Assembly (NCBI GenBank): GCA_027064715.1
Contig: JAMOPG010000245.1
Coordinates: 1 to 64,000 of the forward strand
Origin: Desulfobacterales bacterium
GTDB lineage: Bacteria > Desulfobacterota > Desulfovibrionia > Desulfovibrionales > Desulfothermaceae
Reading direction: 5' to 3'
Length of the DNA: 64,000 nucleotides
Shown here: one piece after another, positions 1 to 8,270 of the stretch
How the letters are laid out: every line of letters begins with the position of its first letter
Numbering within the stretch: the first letter of the stretch is position 1
Notes under the pieces: generated by a model
What the model was told of the DNA's origin: nothing
Databases searched by the model: none
What the model saw: only the letters and a program-made list of their open reading frames with translations
Translations under genes and position numbers: made by a program

Positions 1-63
1 TTTTTTTGCATCATATTTTTTTACTAGTTCTTTTAGCTGTCCCCAAAATTCTATTCGAATCAT
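1..63 (-). CDS. Start of an unidentified gene, cut by the window edge
   Basis: An ATG on the minus strand, 6 bases after the mazG stop, opens a frame that runs off the window edge. The 21 visible residues begin MIRIEFWGQLKELVKKYDAKK-like (M-I-R-I-E-F-W-G-Q-L). A short beta-strand followed by a helix at the N-terminus would fit a MoaD/ThiS-type ubiquitin fold, but this is a guess from very few residues. There is no clear SD of its own, so translation is probably coupled to mazG. Confidence 0.45.
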   Translation of the reverse strand, partial: MIRIEFWGQLKELVKKYDAKK

Positions 64-69
64 AGTTAA

Positions 70-843
70 TTATTCTTTTATTTTCTTTGCTAGTTCCCAC
101 AACTTGTCCTTTTCTTCTTGAGGCAATGAATAAAAATCAATATTTTTTTCTTTTGCAATCTCAAGCATTTTATTAAATCTTGTAAGAAATTTGTTTATTG
201 ATCTTTGCAGGGCAGAATTTGCCTTTATGTTGTGTCTTCTTCCATATTCAACGAGTGAAAACAAGAGATCTCCAAATTCTTCTTCCATATCTTGGTTAGA
301 ATTTCTTTTTGCTTCTAAAAATTCTTGTAATTCTTTTTTTAATGCTTCTTCTTGTTCTAGATTGTTATTCCATGTAAATCCTAATTTTTCTGCTTTAGAA
401 TGGATCCTATATGCCCTTATAAGAGGGGGAAGGGATTTTGGTATAGAATCTAAAGGATTTTTATCTTTATGATTTTTTTCTGTTCTTTTAATCTTTTCCC
501 AATTATATAAGATTTCTTTTTCCTCTGATATTTTCACATCTCCAAAGACATGGGGATGTCTATTCTTCATTTTTATCACATTTTTTTTAAAAACATCGTT
601 TATTTTTATCTTGTTTTCCTTTTCTAATAGATAAGTAATAAAAAAGAGTAAAAAATATACATCTCCTAGTTCTTCTTCTATCTCATCGTTACTGCCATTT
701 CTTATTGCCTCTACCAATTCAAAGATCTCTTCAATTAAATATTCGCAAAGGGTATCAGGGGTCTGTTTTTTGTCCCATGGACAACCATTGGGACCAAGTA
801 AGATTGAGATAACTTGAAATACTTCCTTTGGATCAAATTTCAT
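70..843 (-). CDS. mazG: MazG nucleoside triphosphate pyrophosphohydrolase
   Basis: A 257-residue full-length MazG with two tandem MazG domains. These enzymes hydrolyse (d)NTPs to NMP and pyrophosphate and clean the nucleotide pool in the cytoplasm. The first domain carries GCPWDKKQT near residue 20, EEIFELVEAI and EELGDVYFLL (the Mg-binding E-E-x-x-E and E-x-x-D pattern), then HPHVFGD. The second repeats EEALKKELQEFLEA and EEEFGDLLFSLV near residues 165-200. An AGGAG SD precedes the ATG. It lies 37 bases downstream of cvpA, so the two are probably co-transcribed, and it is followed almost directly by another gene. Confidence 0.93.
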   Translation of the reverse strand: MKFDPKEVFQVISILLGPNGCPWDKKQTPDTLCEYLIEEIFELVEAIRNGSNDEIEEELGDVYFLLFFITYLLEKENKIKINDVFKKNVIKMKNRHPHVFGDVKISEEKEILYNWEKIKRTEKNHKDKNPLDSIPKSLPPLIRAYRIHSKAEKLGFTWNNNLEQEEALKKELQEFLEAKRNSNQDMEEEFGDLLFSLVEYGRRHNIKANSALQRSINKFLTRFNKMLEIAKEKNIDFYSLPQEEKDKLWELAKKIKE

Positions 844-880
844 AAAAATACTCCTGGAATAAAATTTATTAAGTCACAGA

Positions 881-1441
881 CTATTTATTTAATTCTGGAT
901 GCCTTAGTTTATAAAGAACAGACTTTTCCCATTTATCTTTCAGTCTGTGGGATCTTTCTTTAAATTCTTTTTTTATATCTTCAGGGACCAAATAGATAAG
1001 TCTATCTGCGATCTTCATAACATAAGGAGAGAGCTTAGATTCTGTTAAAATAGGACTTTTAGGATCTAAAGAAAATGTTAAAACAAAAATGATCATGCTA
1101 GATAAGAGCACACCCTTAATAAATCCAAAGACACCGCCACCTAGATTATCTAGCCATCCAAGGGACATGGATTTAAGCATCTCCCTTATAAGGGCCCCAA
1201 TTAAAAACAGGACAACAACTGTTGATAAAAAGAGTATTGCAAATGCTATTATGCCTGAAATTTCTTTATCATGGACAATTTTGACAATATAGGGTGTTAG
1301 ATCTTGATGATATTTTGAAGAAAGGATAAAGGCCAAAACAATTCCCACAATGCCCATTACCTCTTTTACAATTCCCCTCATAAGACCCCTGATAAAGGTT
1401 AGGGATAAGATGATGATTATTATTATATCCAGTTTGTTCAT
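881..1441 (-). CDS. cvpA: CvpA family membrane protein
   Basis: A 186-residue inner-membrane protein with about four hydrophobic segments in the first 125 residues, beginning MNKLDIIIIIILSLTFIRGLMRGIVKEV. The pattern D-x-I-(I/L)-x-(I/L)-x-L-x-x-x-x-G-x-x-x-G and the later G-W-L-D-N-L-G-G-G-V-F-G-F-I-K-G motif are typical of CvpA. The family is linked to colicin V production and envelope homeostasis in enterics; its biochemical role is unclear. The C-terminal 45 residues are charged and cytosolic. A good SD (AAGAGGTG) precedes the ATG. It starts the minus-strand cvpA-mazG unit and diverges from the plus-strand gene at 1624. Confidence 0.88.
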   Translation of the reverse strand: MNKLDIIIIIILSLTFIRGLMRGIVKEVMGIVGIVLAFILSSKYHQDLTPYIVKIVHDKEISGIIAFAILFLSTVVVLFLIGALIREMLKSMSLGWLDNLGGGVFGFIKGVLLSSMIIFVLTFSLDPKSPILTESKLSPYVMKIADRLIYLVPEDIKKEFKERSHRLKDKWEKSVLYKLRHPELNK

Positions 1442-1474
1442 AAATCACCTCTTCTTAATTGGAATTTTTTCTAA

Positions 1475-1504
1475 ATGATTCACAAATTATCACCACTTTG
1501 TCAA
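1475..1504 (-). promoter_or_regulatory. Candidate sigma-70 promoter for cvpA-mazG
   Basis: On the minus strand a perfect TTGACA (1499-1504) is followed 18 bases later by AATCAT (1475-1480, 4 of 6 matches to TATAAT). The predicted start point lies about 25 bases before the cvpA ATG. Found by eye only. Confidence 0.4.
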
Positions 1505-1623
1505 AAGAAAAAAACTATTATTTTTCCCATTAAACTTGATCTTCCCTAACTTGACACCGTTACAATAGATGTTTAATTGTTTACAACTCTAGAGCTTAAA
1601 TAAAATTTTATAAGGAGATAGCC

Positions 1624-1986
1624 ATGAAATATGAGATAAGATTGGTAAAGATAGTAACAGGCGATTTGGTAGTGGGAAAATGGGATGAGAAAGAGGGAAA
1701 ATTAAAGGATCCTGCAGTGATACAGACCATCCCAACACAGCAAGGAATCCAGATGGCAATTATGCCCTTTGGTTTTCCATTTGATTCAGAGATAGAAGGA
1801 GAGATCTCAAAGGATCATATAGTATACTTTTTTAAGCAGATTCCAGAGGAATTGGAGAGCAAATATTTAGAAGCAAGCAGTAATATCTCTCTATCTTCAG
1901 CATCAGATCTGAAGAATTTGGAAAACTTAATGGGTAATAAACAGGGGAAGAAGATAACTAATATATCTGATTTGCTTAAGCCATAA
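1624..1986 (+). CDS. Small LSm-like protein of unknown function
   Basis: A 120-residue soluble protein. Residues 1-80 look like a small beta-barrel of the Sm/LSm type: IRLVKIVTGDLVVGKWDEKEGKL, then PAVIQTIP and a loop rich in Met/Pro/Phe (MAIMPFGFPFDSE), then HIVYFFKQIPEELESKYLEA. The last 40 residues are Ser/Asn-rich and probably disordered. A strong SD (AAGGAG) sits 7 bases before the ATG. It immediately precedes the radical SAM-DUF2344 gene with only a hairpin between them, so a shared transcript is likely. I do not recognise a named family, and RNA binding is inferred only from the fold impression. Confidence 0.6.
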   Translation: MKYEIRLVKIVTGDLVVGKWDEKEGKLKDPAVIQTIPTQQGIQMAIMPFGFPFDSEIEGEISKDHIVYFFKQIPEELESKYLEASSNISLSSASDLKNLENLMGNKQGKKITNISDLLKP

Positions 1987-1994
1987 TCTTAAAT

Positions 1995-2019
1995 CCCAGG
2001 GTATTTAATTGGCCCTGGG
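1995..2019 (+). other. Intercistronic hairpin overlapping a ribosome binding site
   Basis: CCCAGGG (1995-2001) and CCCTGGG (2013-2019) form a perfect 7-bp stem with an 11-base loop. No T-tract follows, so it is not a classical terminator. The 3' arm contains the GGGA part of the only plausible SD (GGGAAAG) of the gene at 2032, so folding could hide it. Confidence 0.55.
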
Positions 2020-2031
2020 AAAGTAAAAAAC

Positions 2032-4485
2032 ATGAAAGAGCTCCTCCCTCTATTTCAAAATCCATCCCATTATCTTGGATGTGAGCTAAATAGTATACAC
2101 AAGTCAAAGGACATTCCATTAAAATGGTGCCTTGCATTTCCTGATATGTATCCAGTGGGTGTTTCCTATTTTGGACACCAGATACTTTACTCTATCTTAA
2201 ATAAAAGAAAAGATATATGGGCGCAAAGGGTTTATGCCCCATCTAAACAAGTGGCAGAGGTATTAAAAAAACATAAAGTCCCACTTGCCACACTTGAGGG
2301 AGATGATCCTCTGTATGATATGGATATAATTGGTTTTAGTATATGCCATGAGCTTTGTTATACTACTATATTGTATATGCTTGAACTCAGCAATATCCCT
2401 TTTTTTTCTAAAGATAGGGATGAAAAATATCCACTTATCATAGCTGGTGGAGAGGGTGTATTCAACCCATGTCCTATTGAACCCTTTTTTGATATGTTTG
2501 TTATAGGTGATGGGGAAGAGGTTATTTTGGAAATCTCCGATGTGGTGCTTGATGCAAAAAATAAAAGATTGAACAAAGATGAAACGTTAAAAAGTCTTTC
2601 TAAAATTGAGGGTTGTTATGTCCCTTTGTTTGGTAAAAATAAGATAGTAAAAAGAGTCTATAACTCCTTTTCAGAAGGGGATGCACCAATTAAACAGATT
2701 GTGCCATTTGGAAAACCAGTTCATGACAGGTTTGTTGTTGAGATTACTAAAGGTTGCACAAGGGGATGTAGATTTTGTTTCGCAGGTATGGTGAATAGGC
2801 CTGTGAGGGAAAGGGCTATTGATTCTATTAAAAAGGCCTTTACCCAGGGCATAAAAGAAACAGGTTATGAAGATATAGGATTTTTGTCATTAAGTGTTGG
2901 TGATTTTTCTCTGTTGAATGAACTTATTTCTTTTAGTGTTCGTTTTTCATTGGAAAACCATCTCTCTTTATCTTTTCCCTCTCTTAGGGCTGGTAGTTTT
3001 CAGGAACAAATGGTAAATTATTTGGGTATGTTAAAAAAGACAGGACTTACCCTTGCACCAGAGGCAGGAACTCAACGGCTAAGAGATGTTATTAATAAAG
3101 GGATTACAGAAAAAGAGATATTAGATCATGCAAAATGGGCATTTGATAGGGGTTGGGAACACATTAAACTCTATTTTATGATTGGCCTTCCCACAGAGAC
3201 AGAAGAAGATTTAAAGGGAATATTTGGTCTATGTCAAAAGATTTTAGATCTTGCCCCCAAAAAAAAGAGAGTTTTTGTCTCAGCCTCAATCTCTCCCTTT
3301 GTCCCAAAACCCCATACCCCTTTTCAGTGGGAAAGACAAAATTCCTTGGATGAGATAAAGGGAAAAATAAGATATTTAAAAAGGTTATTTAAGAGAAATA
3401 AGAGGCTAAAGCTTTCTTGGCCAATCCTTGAGATGAGTGTAATTGAAGGGGTATTTTCAAGGGGAGATACAGAGCTTTCTGATGCAGTTTTCAATGCATA
3501 TCTCATAGGGGATGTGTTTACTGGATGGAAGGAGCATTTTGATTATTCTCGATGGACACAGGTATTTAAAAAACTTGAAATTGATATAGATAACTATTTA
3601 AAAGAAAGAGATATTTATATTCACCTTCCATGGGATTTTATAGATATAGGAGTTAAGAAAGAATTTTTGCAAAAAGAAAGGGAAAGATCTAGAAAGGCTA
3701 TCCTCACTCCAGATTGTAGGGGAGGAAAGTGCGCTGGATGTGGAGTTTGTGATTTTAAAGAGATTAAACCAATCTTAAATTCTCCTAAAAAAAGGATAGA
3801 ACTCAAAGAAGAAAAAATAGAAAAACCAAAAGAACCTATAGAGAAGTTTGGATATATTTTGTGGTTTGAGAAAAAGGATCAGGCGAGATATTTGTCGCAG
3901 ATAGAGTTGCAAAAGGTTTTAGAAAGGATCTTTAGAAGAGTAGGGCTGCCTTTAGTGTTTTCTCAGGGATATACTCCTCGACCGAAGATCTCCTTTGCAA
4001 GGGCGCTTCCTGTCTCAGTTGAAAGTAGATGTGAGCTGGTATTGATTCAGGTAACAAAAAAGTTAGATCCATCTGTGCTAAAGAGCTTAAATTCTCATTC
4101 AATACCTGGTATTAATTTTTTTAAACTTGAATTTCGAGACAAAGATTTTTCCATCCCCTATTCAAAACAGGAAAAATATCGGATTGAATTTTTCCAAAGT
4201 TTAGATAGAATAAAGTTAGAATCTATAATTAGGAAAATTAATAGTGGTGACATTGTCATATCAAAGAAAGACAAGGAAATAAATTTAAGAGAGATAATTA
4301 GCAATATTGAAATCAAAGAAAATTGCGTGGAGATCTTTTTTAATTGGGAAAAAAAATACTTGAATCCATTAATTGTAGTGAATAAACTCTTTCCACAATT
4401 AACTAATCGAGACTATGTAGTTATAAAACAAGGACAATTTTTTAAGGATGAGGGAACTTATGAGGGAACTAATAGAGAAAGTTAG
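2032..4485 (+). CDS. B12-binding radical SAM protein fused to DUF2344
   Basis: An 817-residue fusion of a TIGR03960-type radical SAM protein with a C-terminal TIGR03936/DUF2344 domain. Residues about 1-200 form a cobalamin-binding-like Rossmann region. The [4Fe-4S]-SAM motif is GCTRGCRFC at about residues 241-249 (C-x3-C-x2-C), followed by the radical SAM barrel. A second cysteine cluster, CRGGKCAGCGVC near residue 562, precedes a Lys/Glu-rich linker and the DUF2344 domain (about 610-800, starting FGYILWFEKKDQARYLSQIELQKVLER). In many bacteria the two parts are separate neighbouring genes. The substrate is unknown; a tRNA or ribosome-related modification role is often suspected from context but not shown here. 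It overlaps the sirtuin start by 26 bases. Confidence 0.85.
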   Translation: MKELLPLFQNPSHYLGCELNSIHKSKDIPLKWCLAFPDMYPVGVSYFGHQILYSILNKRKDIWAQRVYAPSKQVAEVLKKHKVPLATLEGDDPLYDMDIIGFSICHELCYTTILYMLELSNIPFFSKDRDEKYPLIIAGGEGVFNPCPIEPFFDMFVIGDGEEVILEISDVVLDAKNKRLNKDETLKSLSKIEGCYVPLFGKNKIVKRVYNSFSEGDAPIKQIVPFGKPVHDRFVVEITKGCTRGCRFCFAGMVNRPVRERAIDSIKKAFTQGIKETGYEDIGFLSLSVGDFSLLNELISFSVRFSLENHLSLSFPSLRAGSFQEQMVNYLGMLKKTGLTLAPEAGTQRLRDVINKGITEKEILDHAKWAFDRGWEHIKLYFMIGLPTETEEDLKGIFGLCQKILDLAPKKKRVFVSASISPFVPKPHTPFQWERQNSLDEIKGKIRYLKRLFKRNKRLKLSWPILEMSVIEGVFSRGDTELSDAVFNAYLIGDVFTGWKEHFDYSRWTQVFKKLEIDIDNYLKERDIYIHLPWDFIDIGVKKEFLQKERERSRKAILTPDCRGGKCAGCGVCDFKEIKPILNSPKKRIELKEEKIEKPKEPIEKFGYILWFEKKDQARYLSQIELQKVLERIFRRVGLPLVFSQGYTPRPKISFARALPVSVESRCELVLIQVTKKLDPSVLKSLNSHSIPGINFFKLEFRDKDFSIPYSKQEKYRIEFFQSLDRIKLESIIRKINSGDIVISKKDKEINLREIISNIEIKENCVEIFFNWEKKYLNPLIVVNKLFPQLTNRDYVVIKQGQFFKDEGTYEGTNRES

Positions 4486-5188
4486 AGAACAAATCAGACA
4501 GGCAAAGCAGATTGCAGTTTTAACAGGTGCTGGGATCTCTGCAGAAAGTGGGGTGCCAACATTTAGGGGAGCTGATGGGTTGTGGAGAAATAAAGACCCG
4601 ATGAAACTTGCTAGTATTCAAGGTTTTTTAGAAAATCCTAAAGAAGTTTGGGAATTTTATAACTGGAGAAGAGAGGTGATAGCTAAGGTCACTTATAATA
4701 AAGGACACAAGGCACTGGTTGAGCTAGAGAAGAAAAAGGAGAATTTTTTATTAATTACACAAAATGTAGATGGTCTTCACTCTCTAGCAGGTAGCAAAAA
4801 GGTATTGGAAATACATGGAAATATCTGGTGGGTCAAGTGCACAAAATGTTATTATAAATATGAAGATAGGACTCCTAATTTGGGAGAGCTACCAACATGT
4901 CCTAAATGTGGAGGTCTGCTTAGGCCTGGGGTTGTTTTTTTTGGCGAACCATTGGACAGCGATATTTTAGATAAGTGCTGTAATTTCTTAAAACATACTG
5001 ATCTTATGTTGATTATAGGCACTTCATCAGTTGTAGAGCCTGCAGCATCTTTGGGTTTTATTGTAAAAAAGGCTGGTGGAGTGTTAGTGGAGATAAATCT
5101 GGAACCCACTCCAAATACGAAATTTATGGATTATGCAATTCACGGAAAGGCTGGGGAGATATTGCCTGGGCTGATTGAAGGACTGTAG
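4460..5188 (+). CDS. cobB: NAD-dependent sirtuin deacylase (CobB/SIR2 family)
   Basis: About 242 residues. The NAD-binding signature LTGAGISAESGVPTFRG lies near residue 20, TQNVDGLH near residue 100 and the catalytic histidine in EIHGN just after. Four zinc-binding cysteines follow as CTKC and CPKC near residues 130-155, then GTSSVVEPAA binds NAD. Sirtuins remove acyl groups from protein lysines using NAD, in the cytosol. The open frame begins at an ATG at 4448, but its AAGG is too close to that start. The ATG at 4460 has GAGGGA at a normal distance, so I use it. The start lies inside the radical SAM gene, which implies translational coupling. Confidence 0.9.
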   Translation: MRELIEKVREQIRQAKQIAVLTGAGISAESGVPTFRGADGLWRNKDPMKLASIQGFLENPKEVWEFYNWRREVIAKVTYNKGHKALVELEKKKENFLLITQNVDGLHSLAGSKKVLEIHGNIWWVKCTKCYYKYEDRTPNLGELPTCPKCGGLLRPGVVFFGEPLDSDILDKCCNFLKHTDLMLIIGTSSVVEPAASLGFIVKKAGGVLVEINLEPTPNTKFMDYAIHGKAGEILPGLIEGL

Positions 5189-5197
5189 ATGGGGCAA

Positions 5198-5228
5198 TTG
5201 ATTAAGTTATAGACCAGTGGAGTATAAT
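5198..5228 (+). promoter_or_regulatory. Candidate promoter for metK
   Basis: TTGATT (5198-5203) and a perfect TATAAT (5223-5228) are separated by 19 bases, slightly long. Transcription would start about 37 bases before the metK ATG. The short leader leaves no room for a SAM riboswitch, and I see none. Confidence 0.4.
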
Positions 5229-5271
5229 AGTTGGGTTAAATATAAAAAGATTTAAAAGAGGAGATATTGGG

Positions 5272-6441
5272 ATGATAGGAAAAAAAGGAAGATACATGTT
5301 TGCTTCAGAGTCTGTTACTGAAGGACATCCAGATAAAGTTGCTGATAGGATATCTGATGCAATATTGGATGAATTTTTGAAACAAGATCCTGATGCAAGG
5401 GTTGCTTGCGAGACATTGGTTACAACAGGACTTTGTTTTGTTGCAGGAGAGATAAGCAGCAAGGGGGTGGTAGATTATCCTGAAGTAGTAAGGGAGACTG
5501 TAAGGGAAATTGGTTATAGTAGTTCTGATATGGGTTTTGATTGGCGCACCTGTGCAGTTATCTCTTCAATAGACAAACAATCTCCAGATATTGCCATGGG
5601 TGTGAACAGAGAAAGACCAGAAGAACAAGGTGCAGGTGATCAGGGAATGATGTTTGGCTTTGCATGCAAAGAGACTAAGACACTTATGCCCTTACCTATC
5701 TTTCTTGCGCATAAACTCAGTAGAAGGCTAACTTATGTAAGGAAAAAAGGGATCTTAGATTTTTTGAGGCCTGATGGAAAAACTCAAGTTGCAATAGAGT
5801 ATGAGAATGGAAAGCCAATAAGAATAGATAATGTGGTGGTAGCAGCACAGCATGATGAAAATGTAAAATATGAAGATTTAAAGGAGGCTATAATCAAGGA
5901 AGTCATTATGCCATCTTTGCCTGAGGATCTAGTGGATGACAATTTGAGGATTTTCATAAATACCACAGGAAGATTTGTAATTGGCGGGCCAATGGGTGAT
6001 TGTGGAATGACGGGTAGAAAGATCATTCAGGACACATATGGAGGTATGGCATCACATGGTGGTGGTGCATTTTCTGGAAAAGATCCATCAAAAGTGGATA
6101 GGTCTGCAGCATATATGGCCAGATATATTGCAAAAAATATAGTGGCAGCAGACCTTGCTGAAATGTGTGAGGTTCAGATAGCCTATGTAATTGGAGTAGC
6201 AGAACCAGTATCAGTATTGGTGAATACCAATGGAACAGGAGTTGTTAGTGACGAAGCATTGACAAAGGCAATATTAGAGGTCTTTGATTTAAGGCCATAT
6301 TTTATTATTGAAAGACTAAAACTAAAAAGACCAATTTATAAAGAAACATCATGTTACGGCCATTTTGGTAGGGAACATCCTGATTTTACGTGGGAGATGA
6401 CTGATGCTGTAGAAGACTTAAAAACAGCATTAAAATTATAG
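5272..6441 (+). CDS. metK: S-adenosylmethionine synthetase
   Basis: A 389-residue MetK making SAM from methionine and ATP; a soluble cytosolic tetramer. The N-terminus has [24 protein letters not shown] (ATP/Mg binding), followed by [19 protein letters not shown], and the [12 protein letters not shown] loop. The later [26 protein letters not shown] and [31 protein letters not shown] are the hallmark phosphate/K+ binding segments. An AGAGGAG SD is present. Sixteen bases downstream lies a MetE-like methyltransferase, so the operon would both make methionine and convert it to SAM. Confidence 0.97.
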   Translation: MIGKKGRYMFASESVTEGHPDKVADRISDAILDEFLKQDPDARVACETLVTTGLCFVAGEISSKGVVDYPEVVRETVREIGYSSSDMGFDWRTCAVISSIDKQSPDIAMGVNRERPEEQGAGDQGMMFGFACKETKTLMPLPIFLAHKLSRRLTYVRKKGILDFLRPDGKTQVAIEYENGKPIRIDNVVVAAQHDENVKYEDLKEAIIKEVIMPSLPEDLVDDNLRIFINTTGRFVIGGPMGDCGMTGRKIIQDTYGGMASHGGGAFSGKDPSKVDRSAAYMARYIAKNIVAADLAEMCEVQIAYVIGVAEPVSVLVNTNGTGVVSDEALTKAILEVFDLRPYFIIERLKLKRPIYKETSCYGHFGREHPDFTWEMTDAVEDLKTALKL

Positions 6442-6456
6442 CAAAAGGAAAAGAGT

Positions 6457-7524
6457 ATGAGTGATTTTTTTCCCAATGGGCTCCCTATATTAATAGGCAG
6501 CCTGCCTTTAACAGATCATGACAAGGCAGTTGATCTGGTACTTAAATATTCTCCTTATATCCCCAATTGGGTTCAACTTCCCAAAAATAAATTTGAAGGC
6601 ATGATATCTCAGTTTTTACCTGGCATGCCTGGATACAGAATAGAAGGGGATAAAGAATTTATAGATCAATCTTCTGAAGATTTTTTGAGTGATCTCACAA
6701 CATTTTATGAAAATTACTTAAGTATAACCAGTGGGCAAAAGTCTATTGAAGAAAGTTTCCCTATTGAGAAACAGAGGCTGCTAGGGCTTTATCATCTAAT
6801 TGATAGGCTTAGACAGCTTAAAAACTTAGATGAGATTGTTGCAATAAAGGGCCAGATAACTGGACCAATTACCTTTGCCACAAGTGTTAAAGATAAAGAC
6901 GGTAGGGCTATTTTTTATGATGAACAGCTGAAAGACATGGCAGTTAAGCACCTATTAATGAGTGCAATGTATCAGGCAAAGGTGCTATCAGAGTTTAATA
7001 AAAAGATAATAATATTTTTAGATGAGCCTGCATTAGCTGGATTTGGATCCACTGAATTTTTAAGCATAAGTAGGGATGATGTCCTTTCTGCGTTTTCAGA
7101 AATAATCAATGGGCTTCATGAGATGGATGTATTAGTTGGAGTCCATGTGTGTGCAAATACTGATTGGTCTTTGGTGATCGACTCAGGGGCTGATATCTTG
7201 AATTTTGATGCATATTCCTATTTTGATAAGTTAATGCTGTATAAAGAAAATCTAAGGGATTTTTTAGAAAATGGGAATTATATTGCATGGGGCATTGTGC
7301 CAACAGAGGCTGAGTTAATAGAAAAAGAGAGTTTTGAGTCCCTTTGTAAAATATTTGATGCCCAGATTAAAGAGGCAGCAGAGGCCTTTGGTTGCACAAA
7401 AGACAAACTCTTATCCCAAATATTTATTACACCTAGTTGTGGGTGTGGCTCTCTGAGTTTTGAGCTTGCTGAAAAGGTATTGGACTTTAACCTCAGAATG
7501 TATGAAAAATATAGGTTAAGCTAA
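6457..7524 (+). CDS. Core-MetE-like, probably folate-independent methionine synthase
   Basis: A 355-residue protein corresponding to the C-terminal catalytic barrel of cobalamin-independent methionine synthase, without the N-terminal folate-binding half (full MetE is about 750 residues). Visible landmarks are DEPALAGFG at 189-197, the zinc ligands His230 and Cys232 in GVHVCAN, and PSCGCG with Cys328/Cys330. The position of the third MetE ligand (Glu665 in E. coli) seems to be Asp251. Related short MetE proteins in anaerobes transfer a methyl group from a corrinoid protein or methylcobalamin to homocysteine. The partner here is unknown, and coupling to metK supports the methionine role. A UroD-fold methyltransferase of other specificity is possible. 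Confidence 0.75.
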   Translation: MSDFFPNGLPILIGSLPLTDHDKAVDLVLKYSPYIPNWVQLPKNKFEGMISQFLPGMPGYRIEGDKEFIDQSSEDFLSDLTTFYENYLSITSGQKSIEESFPIEKQRLLGLYHLIDRLRQLKNLDEIVAIKGQITGPITFATSVKDKDGRAIFYDEQLKDMAVKHLLMSAMYQAKVLSEFNKKIIIFLDEPALAGFGSTEFLSISRDDVLSAFSEIINGLHEMDVLVGVHVCANTDWSLVIDSGADILNFDAYSYFDKLMLYKENLRDFLENGNYIAWGIVPTEAELIEKESFESLCKIFDAQIKEAAEAFGCTKDKLLSQIFITPSCGCGSLSFELAEKVLDFNLRMYEKYRLS

Positions 7525-7531
7525 TAAGATA

Positions 7532-7563
7532 GGGGGGCGCTCAGGCTCAAGCAAGCGCCTCCC
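7532..7563. terminator. Hairpin between convergent genes, probably a bidirectional terminator
   Basis: A 10-bp GC-rich stem (7532-7541 with 7554-7563, one G-U pair in the plus-strand RNA) encloses a 12-base loop. It starts 8 bases after the stop of the MetE-like gene and lies before the end of the minus-strand nuclease gene. There is no clear T-tract on either side, so termination may be partial. Confidence 0.55.
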
Positions 7564-7577
7564 CCATGCCTGTAACA

Positions 7578-8270
7578 TTATTCCCGTGGCCAAGGGGTGC
7601 ATTTTCTACAAGGGGCATATCCATTATAAAAAGCCTCAAATAATGAGTGGAAATAGACCTTGTTTTTCCAATAGATCTTTTTTACAGAATTACATGTGGG
7701 AACATGAAATCTCTTATCATGTAAATTTCCAATATACAATTGGTTAGCAATATCTAAAGTTAATATCTTTTTCCAAAAACCCCTTCTTTGGATCATGGCC
7801 TCTCTTTGTGCTAGTAATAAGATTGCAGCTATATAGGGTTCAATATCTTTATGGGGAAAATAAAAGGCATATCCTTTTTTAATTAGAAATTCATTCAAAA
7901 ATGTGCCATCAGGAAGATAAACATATGCCACTAATCTTTTGTATCTGTCGTAAGTAAGACCTTTTCTTTTTATAATTACATATTTTCTTCCTATTAATTT
8001 GATCAAATATCTTTTCGCCTTTTTGGCAAAGTATTGACTTTTGACATTTGGTTCATGTGAAATTTCAGGGGTATCGATCCCTTTTAATCTTATAACTTTT
8101 TTGTTTTTTAAAACAAAGGTGTCTCCATCTATGACCCAAACGACTTTGATGGGTCTTTCAATAAAGGACTCTTTTGAGCTACCTAGGCTAGATACAAAAA
8201 ATAAAATATAAAGGGACAGGGAGAGAAAAATGATTTTTTTTCCTGTCCCCAACAGTTTATTATAGATCAT
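7578..8270 (-). CDS. Secreted staphylococcal-nuclease-like protein with Ada-type zinc tail
   Basis: A 230-residue protein with an N-terminal hydrophobic export signal (about residues 12-30). The SNase domain follows: [27 protein letters not shown] (catalytic Asp and Arg), then [30 protein letters not shown]. The last 50 residues, YIGN..FHVPTC..APCRKC, resemble the Ada metal-binding motif found attached to such nucleases. It probably cleaves extracellular or periplasmic nucleic acid with Ca2+. The start overlaps the rpoD stop region by 11 bases, with an AAGG SD inside rpoD, so it is coupled to rpoD translation. Confidence 0.85.
   Translation of the reverse strand: MIYNKLLGTGKKIIFLSLSLYILFFVSSLGSSKESFIERPIKVVWVIDGDTFVLKNKKVIRLKGIDTPEISHEPNVKSQYFAKKAKRYLIKLIGRKYVIIKRKGLTYDRYKRLVAYVYLPDGTFLNEFLIKKGYAFYFPHKDIEPYIAAILLLAQREAMIQRRGFWKKILTLDIANQLYIGNLHDKRFHVPTCNSVKKIYWKNKVYFHSLFEAFYNGYAPCRKCTPWPRE

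Noticed and set aside
2013-2019. Transcription terminator after the LSm-like gene
   Set aside because: The hairpin is followed by purines (GAAAGTAAAAAAC), not a T-tract, and it covers the next gene's SD.
5189-5271. Possible SAM riboswitch upstream of metK
   Set aside because: The gap to the previous gene is 83 bases, the likely leader only about 37, and no kink-turn or SAM-I/II-like pairing is visible.
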